From CAWAMR01 sp963783095 (GTDB lineage: Bacteria > Planctomycetota > Planctomycetia > Gemmatales > Gemmataceae): a stretch of DNA of 64,000 nucleotides. This document shows positions 19,068 to 26,833 of this stretch, in pieces (the stretch's first letter is position 1; every line of letters starts with the position of its first letter). The stretch is from assembly GCA_963783095.1 (NCBI GenBank), contig CAWAMR010000010.1, positions 1 to 64,000 on the forward strand, read 5' to 3'. A model generated the notes under the pieces. That model did no database searches. It worked only from the letters and a program-made list of their open reading frames with translations, and was not told the DNA's origin. A program made the translations under genes and the position numbers.

Positions 19068-19427
19068 CTAAGGGGGGGGTGGGGGCATCATTGTGGGTGG
19101 GACATAGGACGGAGAACCCGGGATCGTTGCTTCCCAGGCCGGATCATAATCCGTCGGAGGGAGCAGATCATACAGATAGAGGATCCCTTCACACAACTCG
19201 ACCCAATCGACCTCAGGATCCAGACTCAACACGACCGCAGCAGCAGTGTCCCATTGTTCGGGCGTTGCCACCACGGGGGCCGGGCTTCCCACCGGCATCG
19301 TCGGGCAGAGCGTCGGATCGATCGGAGGCGGAGTGGTACCAAAAGACGCTGCTGCAAAAAGGACAATTCCGGAAAGGGCGGCTACCGCAAATAATCCAAA
19401 CCGGTGCGTAGATTGGAAGATTCTCAT
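19068..19427 (-). CDS. Small secreted hypothetical protein
   Basis: 119 residues from ATG 19427. An N-terminal signal peptide (FGLFAVAALSGIVLFAAASF) is followed by a Pro-rich mature part with DPEVDWVELCEGILYLYDLL and a C-terminal run of prolines (PPTMMPPPPP) encoded by a C-rich tract at 19068-19085. I do not recognise the family. A nested hairpin (19465-19506) lies in its upstream region. Confidence 0.55.
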   Translation of the reverse strand: MRIFQSTHRFGLFAVAALSGIVLFAAASFGTTPPPIDPTLCPTMPVGSPAPVVATPEQWDTAAAVVLSLDPEVDWVELCEGILYLYDLLPPTDYDPAWEATIPGSPSYVPPTMMPPPPP

Positions 19428-19464
19428 TGTACCAAAAGCTCCAAATAGGGGTGGAGTTGAGACG

Positions 19465-19506
19465 CTATCGTAATCTTACGCCAACAAGATTATGGCCTTA
19501 CGATAG
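19465..19506. promoter_or_regulatory. Nested hairpin upstream of the 19427 gene
   Basis: CTATCG at 19465 pairs with CGATAG at 19501-19506, and inside them TAATCTT pairs with AAGATTA across an 8-base loop, leaving a TGGCC bulge. It begins 38 bases upstream of the minus-strand start at 19427. It may be an operator or an RNA structure; the protein or ligand is unknown. Confidence 0.35.
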
Positions 19507-19945
19507 TTGCGGCAGCAAATCAATTCCACGTCATTGTCTCAAACATTTCTGCCATGTCAACACTTTAATTCTGGTATTGGCGAAAAATTGTCGTGTCCAC
19601 GGAGTTGGTTTCGGATTATGAGGAAAAGATGAGATTGAAACAGAATTGAGGTTGGCAGGAATTACTATGCGAAATGAAGTGTTCGCACGGAGTTCGATCG
19701 GCCTTCTATGCTGAGAAAGGAAAATTTAGATCGGCATAAAGCATTACGGGATATAATCTTCCAACTCGAACATGAAAACGTCCTCGATCAGCCATGCCGA
19801 AAAGGCCGGCCGTCAATCGACACCTCTTCGATGGGAAAATCTTAAGTCCAATTGCTGCATGGAAGACCGATGGCGGATTACTCTCGGCTCCTGCGCAGTC
19901 TGACGAACTGAGGATGGCAGTAGAAATATGGCGAACAAAAAGATT
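19507..19945. other. Spacer without a recognised gene
   Basis: Short frames on both strands lack ribosome binding sites and recognisable families. AT content is higher than in neighbouring genes. The stretch ends at a terminator (19946-19970). Confidence 0.4.
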
Positions 19946-19970
19946 GAACCCGCCGAAAAACGGCGGGTTC
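19946..19970 (-). terminator. Intrinsic terminator after the STAS gene
   Basis: Perfect 10-bp arms (GAACCCGCCG and CGGCGGGTTC) around AAAAA. On the minus strand it follows the STAS stop by about 27 bases and leads into CAATCTTTTTG. Confidence 0.8.
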
Positions 19971-19996
19971 ATAACAGCGCTCGAGAAAAGAATCGC

Positions 19997-20383
19997 TTAA
20001 TAGGAACCCAGCGCTTCCAACGCTTGCGCTCGGTTATCGTAAATGGCCCAAAGCGTATCGAGAGCAGTCTGACGGAGCAACTCGCGGATTTGCGGCGAAA
20101 CTCCGGCCAATACCAACTCACAATTGTGCTTCTTCACGATCAGATGACAACTCAGCAAAAAGGAAATAAACTCGGAGCCGAAGAAAGTGACGCGCGACAG
20201 ATCGACAATGACATTCGTCGAAGGATTCTCCTTCAAGGGAGAAAGAACGACCATGGCAGCAGTGTCGATGACGTTGGATGTGAGTTGTTCCACTTCCGGG
20301 GACGGTTCGATGATCGCAATGTCTCCATGTTGTGTGAACATGAAGTATTCGTTCTGGGTATCGCTTTCGGTAGCTGCGTTCAT
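19997..20383 (-). CDS. STAS-domain protein (anti-sigma factor antagonist type)
   Basis: 128 residues from ATG 20383, preceded by AAAGGAA at good spacing; an upstream in-frame ATG at 20428 lacks such a site. The domain shows GDIAIIEPSPEVEQLTSNVI, NPSTNVIVDLSRVTFFGSEF and ELVLAGVSPQIRELLRQTAL, matching the SpoIIAA-like fold. The usual phosphorylatable Ser sits in the VTFFGSEF strand-helix turn. In this superfamily the antagonist binds an anti-sigma kinase when dephosphorylated. No kinase of the RsbW type is adjacent. It is divergent from the nuo operon. Confidence 0.82.
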   Translation of the reverse strand: MNAATESDTQNEYFMFTQHGDIAIIEPSPEVEQLTSNVIDTAAMVVLSPLKENPSTNVIVDLSRVTFFGSEFISFLLSCHLIVKKHNCELVLAGVSPQIRELLRQTALDTLWAIYDNRAQALEALGSY

Positions 20384-20488
20384 TGCAAGGGGTTCCTTTG
20401 AATGGGGCAATTCCACGATAACCTTCAACAGAGTACCGTGAGAGAGTTAGCAAATCAAGCGCCAAACTTGAAGGAAATTCAGTTCAGC

Positions 20489-20556
20489 AGTTCCAGGTTT
20501 CAAGTTCCAGGTTAGAAACTGTTCCAGCAGCGTGTCTCGACTTGGAACCTGGAACT
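20489..20556. repeat. Inverted tandem-repeat hairpin, unit AGTTCCAGGTT
   Basis: The left arm 20489-20513 is a doubled TTCCAGGTT/TTCAAGTTCCAGGTT block. The right arm 20540-20556 is the complementary CTTGGAACCTGGAACT. It sits between the STAS gene and the nuo promoter. Confidence 0.7.
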
Positions 20557-20567
20557 ACTGTATCCGC

Positions 20568-20596
20568 TTGACAGCTTTCCTTCCCCGACTAGGATA
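20568..20596 (+). promoter_or_regulatory. Sigma-70-like promoter upstream of nuoA
   Basis: TTGACA (20568-20573), a 17-base spacer and AGGATA (20591-20596). Predicted transcription start is near 20603, about 117 bases before nuoA. Confidence 0.55.
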
Positions 20597-20614
20597 ACGG
20601 CAAACTGTGGTTGG

Positions 20615-20674
20615 ACCTCGATTCCATATCGAGGTTTCTTTTTTGCCCGACTTCGTGAAAAAATTCACAAAGTC
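20615..20674 (+). terminator. Terminator-like hairpin and second stem in the nuo leader
   Basis: ACCTCGAT pairs with ATCGAGGT (20615-20635) and is followed by TTTCTTTTTT, a complete intrinsic terminator only a dozen bases after the predicted start site. A second stem (GACTTCGTGAA with TTCACAAAGTC, 20650-20674) follows. It could attenuate the nuo operon or end a very short RNA. Confidence 0.55.
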
Positions 20675-20719
20675 AGGAAATCAGGTTGGCCCTCCATTAT
20701 AGGAAGGTAGGGTAGGGGG

Positions 20720-21163
20720 ATGGCAGTTCCGATGCCTATCCAGACCACGGCTGGACTCGAACCGGCTTTCGACATCTCGACTTATTACCCGATCTTTCTC
20801 TATCTTGGCGCGGTCGTTTCGTTTGCGGTTGGCACACTCGCTGCTTCGCAGTTTTTTTTTCTCAAACCGAAACGGCGAACTCCGGTCAAGCTGATGCCAT
20901 ACAAGTCCGGTGTCGATCCGATCGGCTCGGCCCGGATGCAGTTTGACGTGAAATTCTATCTGATCGCCATTCTCTTCCTCGTCTTCGACGTGGAACTGCT
21001 CTTCCTGTATCCGTGGGCGGTAACGGCCTATTCCGCGCCTCCGGGTGATGCTGCCCGTTCTGCCTTCGGGCGGATTGTGTTCTGGGAAATCATCATCTTC
21101 TTGTTCACGCTTGGTATTGCGTACATCTATGCCTGGCGGAAAGGGGTGTTTCAGTGGCGGTAG
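20720..21163 (+). CDS. nuoA: NADH-quinone oxidoreductase subunit A
   Basis: 147 residues, ATG 20720. A complex I membrane subunit near the quinone cavity. Three membrane helices are visible, with the conserved signature PYKSGVDPIGSARMQFDVKF (the family's PYECG.DP..DAR) and FLVFDVELLFLYPWAV. It opens the complex I operon and overlaps nuoB by 10 bases. Length is slightly longer than usual because of an N-terminal extension. Confidence 0.95.
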   Translation: MAVPMPIQTTAGLEPAFDISTYYPIFLYLGAVVSFAVGTLAASQFFFLKPKRRTPVKLMPYKSGVDPIGSARMQFDVKFYLIAILFLVFDVELLFLYPWAVTAYSAPPGDAARSAFGRIVFWEIIIFLFTLGIAYIYAWRKGVFQWR

Positions 21164-21735
21164 CTTTCCCGGATTTCATTATCAGCAAGCTCGACTGGCT
21201 TGCCAATCAGGTGCGATCCAACAGCCTCTGGCCGATGCCCTTCGCCACAGCGTGTTGCGGAATCGAACTGATGGCGACCGCCAGTTCTCGCTACGACATT
21301 GCCCGTTTCGGTTCCGAAGCCATGCGTTTCTCACCTCGTCAATGCGATGTCATGATCGTCGCGGGCCGGGTCGTGATGAAGATGGTTCCGGTGATGCAGC
21401 GGATCTGGCTGCAAATGCCGGAGCCGAAATGGTGCATCTCGATGGGAGCCTGTGCTTCGAGCGGTGGGGTCTTCGATACCTATGCCGTGGTTCAGGGAAT
21501 CGACCGATTCATTCCGGTCGATGTCTACGTGCCAGGCTGCCCGCCGCGACCGGAGCAACTCATTCGCTCGGTTCTCGACTTGCAGGATAAAATCAAGGCT
21601 ACCGGCACGATCGACGGCCGAGAATTCGCCGGGCGGAAGTTTGAAGGACCAACAAGCCTGGCGCGGGAAATGGAGCCGGGACAAACGATGATCGTACCGG
21701 GAGACTTCTCAACGGCTACAAGGATGCAGAATTAA
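21154..21735 (+). CDS. nuoB: NADH-quinone oxidoreductase subunit B
   Basis: 193 residues from GTG 21154. It carries the terminal N2 [4Fe-4S] cluster that hands electrons to quinone. Ligands are visible as the tandem Cys in ATACCGIELM, Cys in ISMGACASSGG and Cys in YVPGCPPRPEQ. Residues 50-62 (RFGSEAMRFSPRQ) are typical. Its 10-base overlap with nuoA implies coupled translation. Confidence 0.96.
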   Translation: MAVAFPDFIISKLDWLANQVRSNSLWPMPFATACCGIELMATASSRYDIARFGSEAMRFSPRQCDVMIVAGRVVMKMVPVMQRIWLQMPEPKWCISMGACASSGGVFDTYAVVQGIDRFIPVDVYVPGCPPRPEQLIRSVLDLQDKIKATGTIDGREFAGRKFEGPTSLAREMEPGQTMIVPGDFSTATRMQN

Positions 21736-21756
21736 AGGCCCAGCACGAAAAACGTA

Positions 21757-21777
21757 GCACAAGCGTCTCGCTTGTGC
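21757..21777. repeat. Palindrome with CAAGCGTCTCGCTTG core
   Basis: A perfect palindromic hairpin (9-bp arms, 3-base loop) between nuoB and nuoC. The same core recurs in the cluster at 24,700-24,915, so it belongs to a dispersed family. Confidence 0.7.
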
Positions 21778-21807
21778 ATTTCGCGGACATCGCCGAGAGG
21801 GTGCGAT

Positions 21808-22305
21808 ATGTCTGGTTATGTCGATGTCCTAAAAGCGCGATTGGGTGAAGGAGTCATCAATACCTCGGAGTTCCGCGACAACAACCGCCTCCACGTTGCC
21901 GCCGAGCAACTCTTCGACGTGATGAAGGTGTTGAAAGAACAATGCGGTTTCGACATGCTCGCCGATATTGCCGGAGTCGATTACCTCAATTATCCGAACG
22001 CCAAGGATCGTTACGGAGTTATCTACGGCCTAACCAACACGAATACCGGCGAGCGCGTGTTTGTAAAGGTGATGTTGAACGACCCCGAGCCAACGGTGGC
22101 GTCGGTATATTCATTGTGGAAGGGTGCCGACTGGATGGAACGGGAAGTGTACGACATGTTCGGCGTTCGGTTCGAAGGCCACCCGGATCTGCGGCGAATA
22201 CTGATGCCCCAGGAGTTTGCAGCGTATCCATTGCGGAAAGATTATCCGCTGCGGGGCCGGGGGGAACGGCACAACTTCCCCGTTGTTACCAGGGCGGAGA
22301 GTTGA
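21808..22305 (+). CDS. nuoC: NADH-quinone oxidoreductase subunit C (30 kDa)
   Basis: 165 residues from ATG 21808, preceded by GAGAGGG. A peripheral-arm subunit. Conserved blocks: FDMLADIAGVDYLNYP, SVYSLWKGADWMEREVYDMF, GVRFEGHPDLRRILMP and YPLRKDYPLRG, the family signature. NuoC and NuoD are separate genes here, not fused as in enterobacteria. An upstream in-frame ATG at 21772 falls in the palindrome and is unlikely. Confidence 0.95.
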   Translation: MSGYVDVLKARLGEGVINTSEFRDNNRLHVAAEQLFDVMKVLKEQCGFDMLADIAGVDYLNYPNAKDRYGVIYGLTNTNTGERVFVKVMLNDPEPTVASVYSLWKGADWMEREVYDMFGVRFEGHPDLRRILMPQEFAAYPLRKDYPLRGRGERHNFPVVTRAES

Positions 22306-22306
22306 C

Positions 22307-23540
22307 ATGCCATTGACCGTTGCCGCCCCCTATCCCGTGGAAGAGACCAGAGGCTCCCGACCAGGAGTATCTCTATACGCTCAATTTTGGGCCGCAGCAT
22401 CCTGCTACGCATACGACCCTTCGGCTCATCTTGACGCTGGACGGCGAAACCATCGTCAAAGCCGTGCCCGATATTGGTTATCTCCATTCGGGGTTTGAAA
22501 AGCTTGGCGAGGATCTCGATTTCAATCAATATGTGACGATCGTGGATCGGATGAATTACATTTCGCCGATCGCCAATGAAATCGCCTGGCATCACACGGT
22601 CGAGAAGTTGATGGGGATCGATCTGACCCCGCGCTGTAAATATCTGCGCACGATTATCACGGAACTTGCTCGTATTAGCGATCATCTATTATGTGTCGGG
22701 GCGGCAGCACTCGATCTTGGAGGGATCACAGCTTTTCTATATGCCTTCAATGTGCGCGAGAAGATCTACAATATATTTGAAACAATGTCGGGGCAGCGAT
22801 TCCATCCGAGTTATACGCGCGTGGGCGGGTTGATGTACGATGTGAATGAATCCTGGATTGATATGATTCGGAAGTTTATCCGCGATGAATTTCCCAAAGC
22901 ACACGCCGACATTGTTCGCCTATTGAATCGAAACCGTATCTTCATCGATCGAACCAAAGGGATCGGAGTTCTCAGCAAAGAAGAAGCGATCAATCGAAGC
23001 GCCTCGGGGCCGATGGCGCGTGCTTCGGGAGTGGCCCGCGATCTACGCAAGGATGAGCCTTATCTGGCTTATAAGGATTTCGATTTTCAGGTGATATGTT
23101 CCAAGGCCGGCGATTGCCTGGCGCGCTATTTGGTTCGGATGGAGGAGTTGCGCGAAAGCGCAAAAATCGTACAGCAAGCAGTGGAAAATATCCCTGCTGG
23201 CCCTGTGAATGTGGATGTCGATGATCGGCTCACCATTCCCGATAAAACTGCCACGTATCGAAGTATTGAAGGATTGATTCAACATTTTGAATTGTTTATG
23301 TGGAATCGCCGCTGGAAGCCGCCGGTAGAAGAGTGTTATGGAGCGACGGAAGCGCCGAACGGCGAACTCGGTTTCTACATCGTCAGCGATGGCGAAGGCC
23401 GAGCCTATCGCGCGCGCACCAGGCCGCCCTCGTTCATCCATTTTGCGATGTTCCCGTATCTGATCGAAGGGCATCAAATCAGCGATGTTCCAGCGGTCCT
23501 GGGGAGTTTGAATATCATAGCGGCAGAGTTGGATCGGTGA
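22307..23540 (+). CDS. nuoD: NADH-quinone oxidoreductase subunit D (49 kDa)
   Basis: About 410 residues. It forms the quinone-binding cavity with NuoB. The block LNFGPQHPATHTTLRLIL contains the quinone-interacting His, RMNYISP the key Tyr, and the C-terminal RTRPPSFIHFAMFPYLIEGH and SDVPAVLGSLNIIAAELDR are intact. The start is ambiguous. ATG 22307 directly follows the nuoC stop but is out of frame with the conserved protein unless one base is lost or gained near 22345. A TTG at 22320 would be in frame. Given the frequency of frame breaks here I prefer ATG 22307. GC is lower than in nuoC and nuoF. Confidence 0.92.
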
Positions 23541-23558
23541 GAGTGAGTGGAGATAGGG

Positions 23559-24032
23559 ATGCTAAGCGAAGAGATCAAGAACCGAATTCGAGCCTATTTA
23601 CCGCGCTATCCCAACAAGCAGGCGGTAACGCTTCCGGCATTGCATATCGTTCAAGATGAATTGCGTTGCGTGCCTCTGGAAGCGCTGCGCGAAATCGCCG
23701 ATATGCTCGATCTGGCACCTGCGGAAGTCTACGACACGATGAGCTTTTACGGCTTCTTTCGAAGCGAGCACGATAAACTCGGCAAAACGCGCCTTTGGGT
23801 GTGCCGAAGCATGGCATGCAGTCTACGCGGCGCGGATGATTTGCTGGTCCATTTCAGTGAGAAGTTGGGAGTGCCTCCCGGTGGAACGACCGCCGATGGT
23901 AAGATCACGCTGGAGTTTGCGGAATGTATTGGGGCATGCGAGGGAGCGCCTTGTGTGTTGGTGAATGATTCACATGAGTTGAACATCACTCCTGATAAGG
24001 CGGATGCGTTGATTGATCGACTGAGGCATTGA
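23559..24032 (+). CDS. nuoE: NADH-quinone oxidoreductase subunit E (24 kDa)
   Basis: 157 residues from ATG 23559 with GGAGAT upstream; an in-frame GTG at 23547 is possible. A peripheral [2Fe-2S] subunit of the NADH dehydrogenase module. Cys ligands are visible in LWVCRSMACSLRG and FAECIGACEGAPCV. The N-terminal helical part (LPALHIVQDELRCVPLEALR, EVYDTMSFYGFF) is typical. The 3' end is followed by a large hairpin element rather than directly by nuoF. Confidence 0.93.
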   Translation: MLSEEIKNRIRAYLPRYPNKQAVTLPALHIVQDELRCVPLEALREIADMLDLAPAEVYDTMSFYGFFRSEHDKLGKTRLWVCRSMACSLRGADDLLVHFSEKLGVPPGGTTADGKITLEFAECIGACEGAPCVLVNDSHELNITPDKADALIDRLRH

Positions 24033-24052
24033 ATAGTGGCAATGCCAAAAGT

Positions 24053-24272
24053 GACGACGCGAAGCGTCTCCTGGGCACTCTGAAGGAGTGCGCCAACAAA
24101 GCCCAGGGTCGCCGTACTCGGCGCACCCTGGGAACCTTGGAAGCTAACCGGGGAACTTCTAGTATCAAAGATTGTCTTGTGGGTGAAGGTTTCCCAGGAT
24201 GCGCCGAGTACGGCGACCCTGGGCTTTGTTGGTGCACTCCTTCAGAGTGCTCAGACCGATGACGCTTCGCGT
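24053..24272. repeat. Long inverted-repeat element (copy 1), CCCAGGGTCGCC type
   Basis: Two arms of about 80 bases face each other. The left arm contains GACGCGAAGCGTC, CACTCTGAAGGAGTG and the block 24102-24132; the right arm contains 24193-24223, CACTCCTTCAGAGTG and GACGCTTCGCGTC. The loop is about 50 bases. A related element lies at 30473-30627. It is non-coding, located inside the nuo operon, and has no transposase. Confidence 0.8.
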
Positions 24273-24303
24273 CATTCACCAATGAGGGCAACTGGAGATA
24301 GTC

Positions 24304-24494
24304 ATGAAAGTTGAAGGGGAGCGAGTGAAGCGAACCCGGTTGGTCCAGATTGCACGATACGTCGTTGCGGTCGAGGTCGAGGCGGTCATCCATGTGTGCA
24401 GTTGCTCCGCCAAGTGCGCGAACACGCGGACTGCGGGGACGAGGATTGGTTGAAACAACATGGCAAAGTCTATGTGGCGTCTGAGGTAGCTTGA
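24304..24494 (+). CDS. Small conserved-looking protein, one frame break near 24395
   Basis: ATG 24304 gives MKVEGERVKRTRLVQIARYV followed by VAVEVEAVIHV. After a one-base break the frame resumes as QLLRQVREHADCGDEDWLKQ, then HGKVYVASEVA and a stop at 24494, for about 63 residues. The pattern (basic N-terminus, acidic middle, HGKVYV end) looks like a short planctomycete protein found near toxin-antitoxin-like genes, but I cannot name the family. It lies 10 bases before the DUF433 gene and may be translated with it. Confidence 0.5.
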
Positions 24495-24504
24495 GAGATG
24501 AGTT

Positions 24505-24789
24505 ATGAAGCAATTTACGCGGATTACCATTGATCCTGCTGTGATGGGTGGTAAGGCCTGCATTCGGGGTCTGCGGGTGACGGTCGGGATGATCGTGGGA
24601 CTTTTGGCGGCGGGTCGCAGGCGGGAGGAGATTCTCAAGGCGTACCCTTACCTGGAACCCGAAGACATTGATCAGGCACTGGTCTACGCAGCCGGGAACG
24701 TAGGGCAAGTGTGTCGCTTGCCGGCGGAAGAAAGTCAGGCAAGCGAGACGCTTGCCCTACGTTACCTGCAAGCGACACGCTTCCCGTAG
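24505..24789 (+). CDS. DUF433 domain protein (antitoxin-like) with repeat-derived C-terminus
   Basis: 94 residues. Residues 1-63 are a clear DUF433 winged-helix domain (RITIDPAVMGGKACIRGLRV, TVGMIVGLLAAG, YPYLEPEDIDQALVYAA). DUF433 proteins usually serve as antitoxins to DUF5615 PIN-like toxins. After YAAG the reading frame runs into the CAAGCG repeat cluster, so the last 30 residues are translated repeat. The normal C-terminus and the DUF5615 partner are absent, which points to an orphan truncated by repeat insertion. Confidence 0.8.
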   Translation: MKQFTRITIDPAVMGGKACIRGLRVTVGMIVGLLAAGRRREEILKAYPYLEPEDIDQALVYAAGNVGQVCRLPAEESQASETLALRYLQATRFP

Positions 24790-24915
24790 GGCAAGCGTCT
24801 CGCTTGCCCGTCAGCCGATGCCGAAGGCGAGGCTGACGGGCGGATGTGCGGCCTGACTTGGGTTTGCTTGCCAAGGCCGGCAATGGCTGACGGGCAAGCG
24901 GGACGCTTGCCCTAC
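24700..24915. repeat. Cluster of CAAGCG..CGCTTG palindromes
   Basis: At least five variants of the palindromic core (at about 24703, 24733, 24769, 24792 and 24893), plus the facing pair GTCAGCC/GGCTGAC at 24821-24838. The outer copies are flanked by GTAGGG and CCCTAC. The same core occurs at 21757-21777. The cluster overlaps the 3' end of the DUF433 gene and ends about 55 bases before nuoF. Confidence 0.75.
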
Positions 24916-24971
24916 GACCCTTACCACCGATGTTTCTTTGACTTTGAGTTACTGTGCGAGTTGTTTTCACA

Positions 24972-26309
24972 ATGGCCGATTTTGAACCGACACTGCTGGC
25001 TCGAATCAACAAGCACGATTCTCATCGGCTTGAAGGGTATCGCAACGATGGCGGTTACCAGTCGATCGAGCGCGCGCTCAAAGATAAGCAGCCTGTCGAT
25101 GTCGTCAATCAGATCAAAGATTCCGGCCTGCGCGGTCGCGGTGGTGCAGGCTTTCCCACCGGCTTGAAGTGGACCTTCCTGCCCAAAGATCATCCGGGGC
25201 CGATCTATCTGTGCGTCAATGCCGATGAATCGGAGCCTTGCACGTTCAATAACCGTATCCTGATGGAACGCGATCCGCATCAGATCCTCGAAGGGATCAT
25301 GCTGGCTTGCTACGCGGTTCGATCGCAACGCGCCTATTTCTATATCCGCTACGAATACGGCGATGCTTATCGCACCTTGCAATCGGCCATCGACGAATGT
25401 TATGCAGCGGGGCTGTTAGGACAGAATATCCTGGGGACCAGCTTTCAACTCGATATCTTTCTTCATCGCGGTGCGGGTGCTTATATCTGCGGTGAAGAAA
25501 CCGGACTCATTGAAAGTCTTGAAGGTCGAAGGGCCTGGCCGCGCATCAAGCCTCCTTTCCCTGCGATCGAAGGTGCTTTCCGAAAGCCGACCATCGTCAA
25601 TAATGTCGAAACGCTGGCCTGCGTGACGCAAATCATGAGAAGGGGCAATGACTGGTTCAAGTCGATGGGTGTGCCGCCCGATCCCAAGAACCCGCGCGAC
25701 AACGGCAGTTACGGCCCAAAGCTCTATTGCCTCAGCGGTCACGTCAACACGACCGGCTGCTGGGAAATTCCGCTGGGTATCACGGTCAATGAGCTGATCG
25801 AAAAATACGGCAACGGCGTCTGGAAAGGCCGCAAGGCCAAGGCCGCGATTCCCGGCGGTTTGAGCATGGGCTACTTGACCCCCGAAGAATTCAATATCCC
25901 TCTCGATTTCAACGGCCCCGGCAAAGTAGGCTGCCTGGGTCTCGGAACGGCCGCGGTGACCGTCATCGACGAAACCACCAGCATGGTCGATGTATTGCAC
26001 AATACCTGCCAGTTCTTTTCGCATGAATCGTGCGGGCAGTGTACGCCCTGTCGGGAAGGCACAGGCTGGATGTTGAAGATCACGGAACGGCTCCGCCGCG
26101 GACAGGGGCGCAAAGAAGATCTCGATATTCTGGTCGAAGTTGCGGATCGCATCGGTATCATGCCGGGAACGACGATCTGTGGACTGGCGGATGGTGCAGG
26201 CTGGCCGGTGAAGAACGCGGTTCGCAAGTTCCGCAAGGAATTTGAAGAAGCGATTCACAGCGGCAGAAAGAGCAGCGTGAAAGCGCTGCCGATGGTCGGT
26301 GTACACTGA
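24972..26309 (+). CDS. nuoF: NADH-quinone oxidoreductase subunit F (51 kDa)
   Basis: 445 residues, intact, start ATG 24972. It binds NADH and FMN and carries cluster N3. Visible: GLRGRGGAGFPTGLKW (NADH site), CVNADESEPCTFNNR (FMN), GAGAYICGEETGLIESLEG, and the four [4Fe-4S] ligands in HESCGQCTPCREGTGWM plus TTICGLADGAGWPV. Homology begins at MADFEPTLLARIN; an in-frame GTG at 24954 is a less likely start. Confidence 0.96.
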   Translation: MADFEPTLLARINKHDSHRLEGYRNDGGYQSIERALKDKQPVDVVNQIKDSGLRGRGGAGFPTGLKWTFLPKDHPGPIYLCVNADESEPCTFNNRILMERDPHQILEGIMLACYAVRSQRAYFYIRYEYGDAYRTLQSAIDECYAAGLLGQNILGTSFQLDIFLHRGAGAYICGEETGLIESLEGRRAWPRIKPPFPAIEGAFRKPTIVNNVETLACVTQIMRRGNDWFKSMGVPPDPKNPRDNGSYGPKLYCLSGHVNTTGCWEIPLGITVNELIEKYGNGVWKGRKAKAAIPGGLSMGYLTPEEFNIPLDFNGPGKVGCLGLGTAAVTVIDETTSMVDVLHNTCQFFSHESCGQCTPCREGTGWMLKITERLRRGQGRKEDLDILVEVADRIGIMPGTTICGLADGAGWPVKNAVRKFRKEFEEAIHSGRKSSVKALPMVGVH

Positions 26310-26327
26310 CTCGGAAGGGGTGCGGTC

Positions 26328-26804
26328 ATGCGTATAGTGGCGTTGATTTGCTTGGTCGGAGTGGGATGCCAAAATAACTCAGGCAGTTCCTCAACTTCGG
26401 ACAACGGAAATTCGAAGGAGAGGGGCAAAGCGACTTTTGACGATCGGCCCCCGGAATCCAAGGTTGAAGCACCAGATCCAAAAAACGATATTAGCAAGGA
26501 ACTTCAACCCGAAAAACGAAAGGCGCAAATTGAGCAGGCCATGCTCGAATGCAGTGTCTGGGAGAAGGCAATCAAGGTTTATAAGCTGGCAAACAACGGC
26601 GTCCAGCCGGCACAACTGAAAGATGTCGCCAATTACGTGCAAGACGGAAAAAAGAAATTGCTCAGCCCCTGGGGAACTCCTTATGTAATGGAATCGGACC
26701 CAAAGGATCTCTTGTCGGACGACATTCGCGTTACAGCGACGACCGACGACCATCAATTGGTTACCAAAAAAGGTGTTGAAAAAACATCGACTCCCAAACC
26801 TTGA
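26328..26804 (+). CDS. Lipoprotein with GspG-like C-terminal region
   Basis: 158 residues with a lipobox (ALICLVGVGC, Cys at residue 14). A low-complexity Ser/Asn/Lys/Glu linker follows, then a helical part (QIEQAMLECSVWEKAIKVYK). The C-terminal segment QDGKKKLLSPWGTPYVMESD resembles the ..DPWGTPY.. region of type II secretion pseudopilins (GspG). There is no prepilin cleavage site, so it is a lipidated relative, not a pilin. It lies between nuoF and nuoG in the same direction, 19 bases after nuoF, an unusual place. Function unknown. Confidence 0.7.
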   Translation: MRIVALICLVGVGCQNNSGSSSTSDNGNSKERGKATFDDRPPESKVEAPDPKNDISKELQPEKRKAQIEQAMLECSVWEKAIKVYKLANNGVQPAQLKDVANYVQDGKKKLLSPWGTPYVMESDPKDLLSDDIRVTATTDDHQLVTKKGVEKTSTPKP

Positions 26805-26833
26805 AATATTCAATGCCGCGCGGAGATGTTGCT

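Noticed and set aside
19794..20000. Plus-strand small gene before the STAS gene
   Set aside because: It overlaps the STAS terminator hairpin, has no ribosome binding site and no recognisable family.
26328..26804. Type II secretion pseudopilin GspG
   Set aside because: The short PWGTPY-like segment matches, but there is a lipobox instead of a prepilin cleavage site and no gsp genes nearby.
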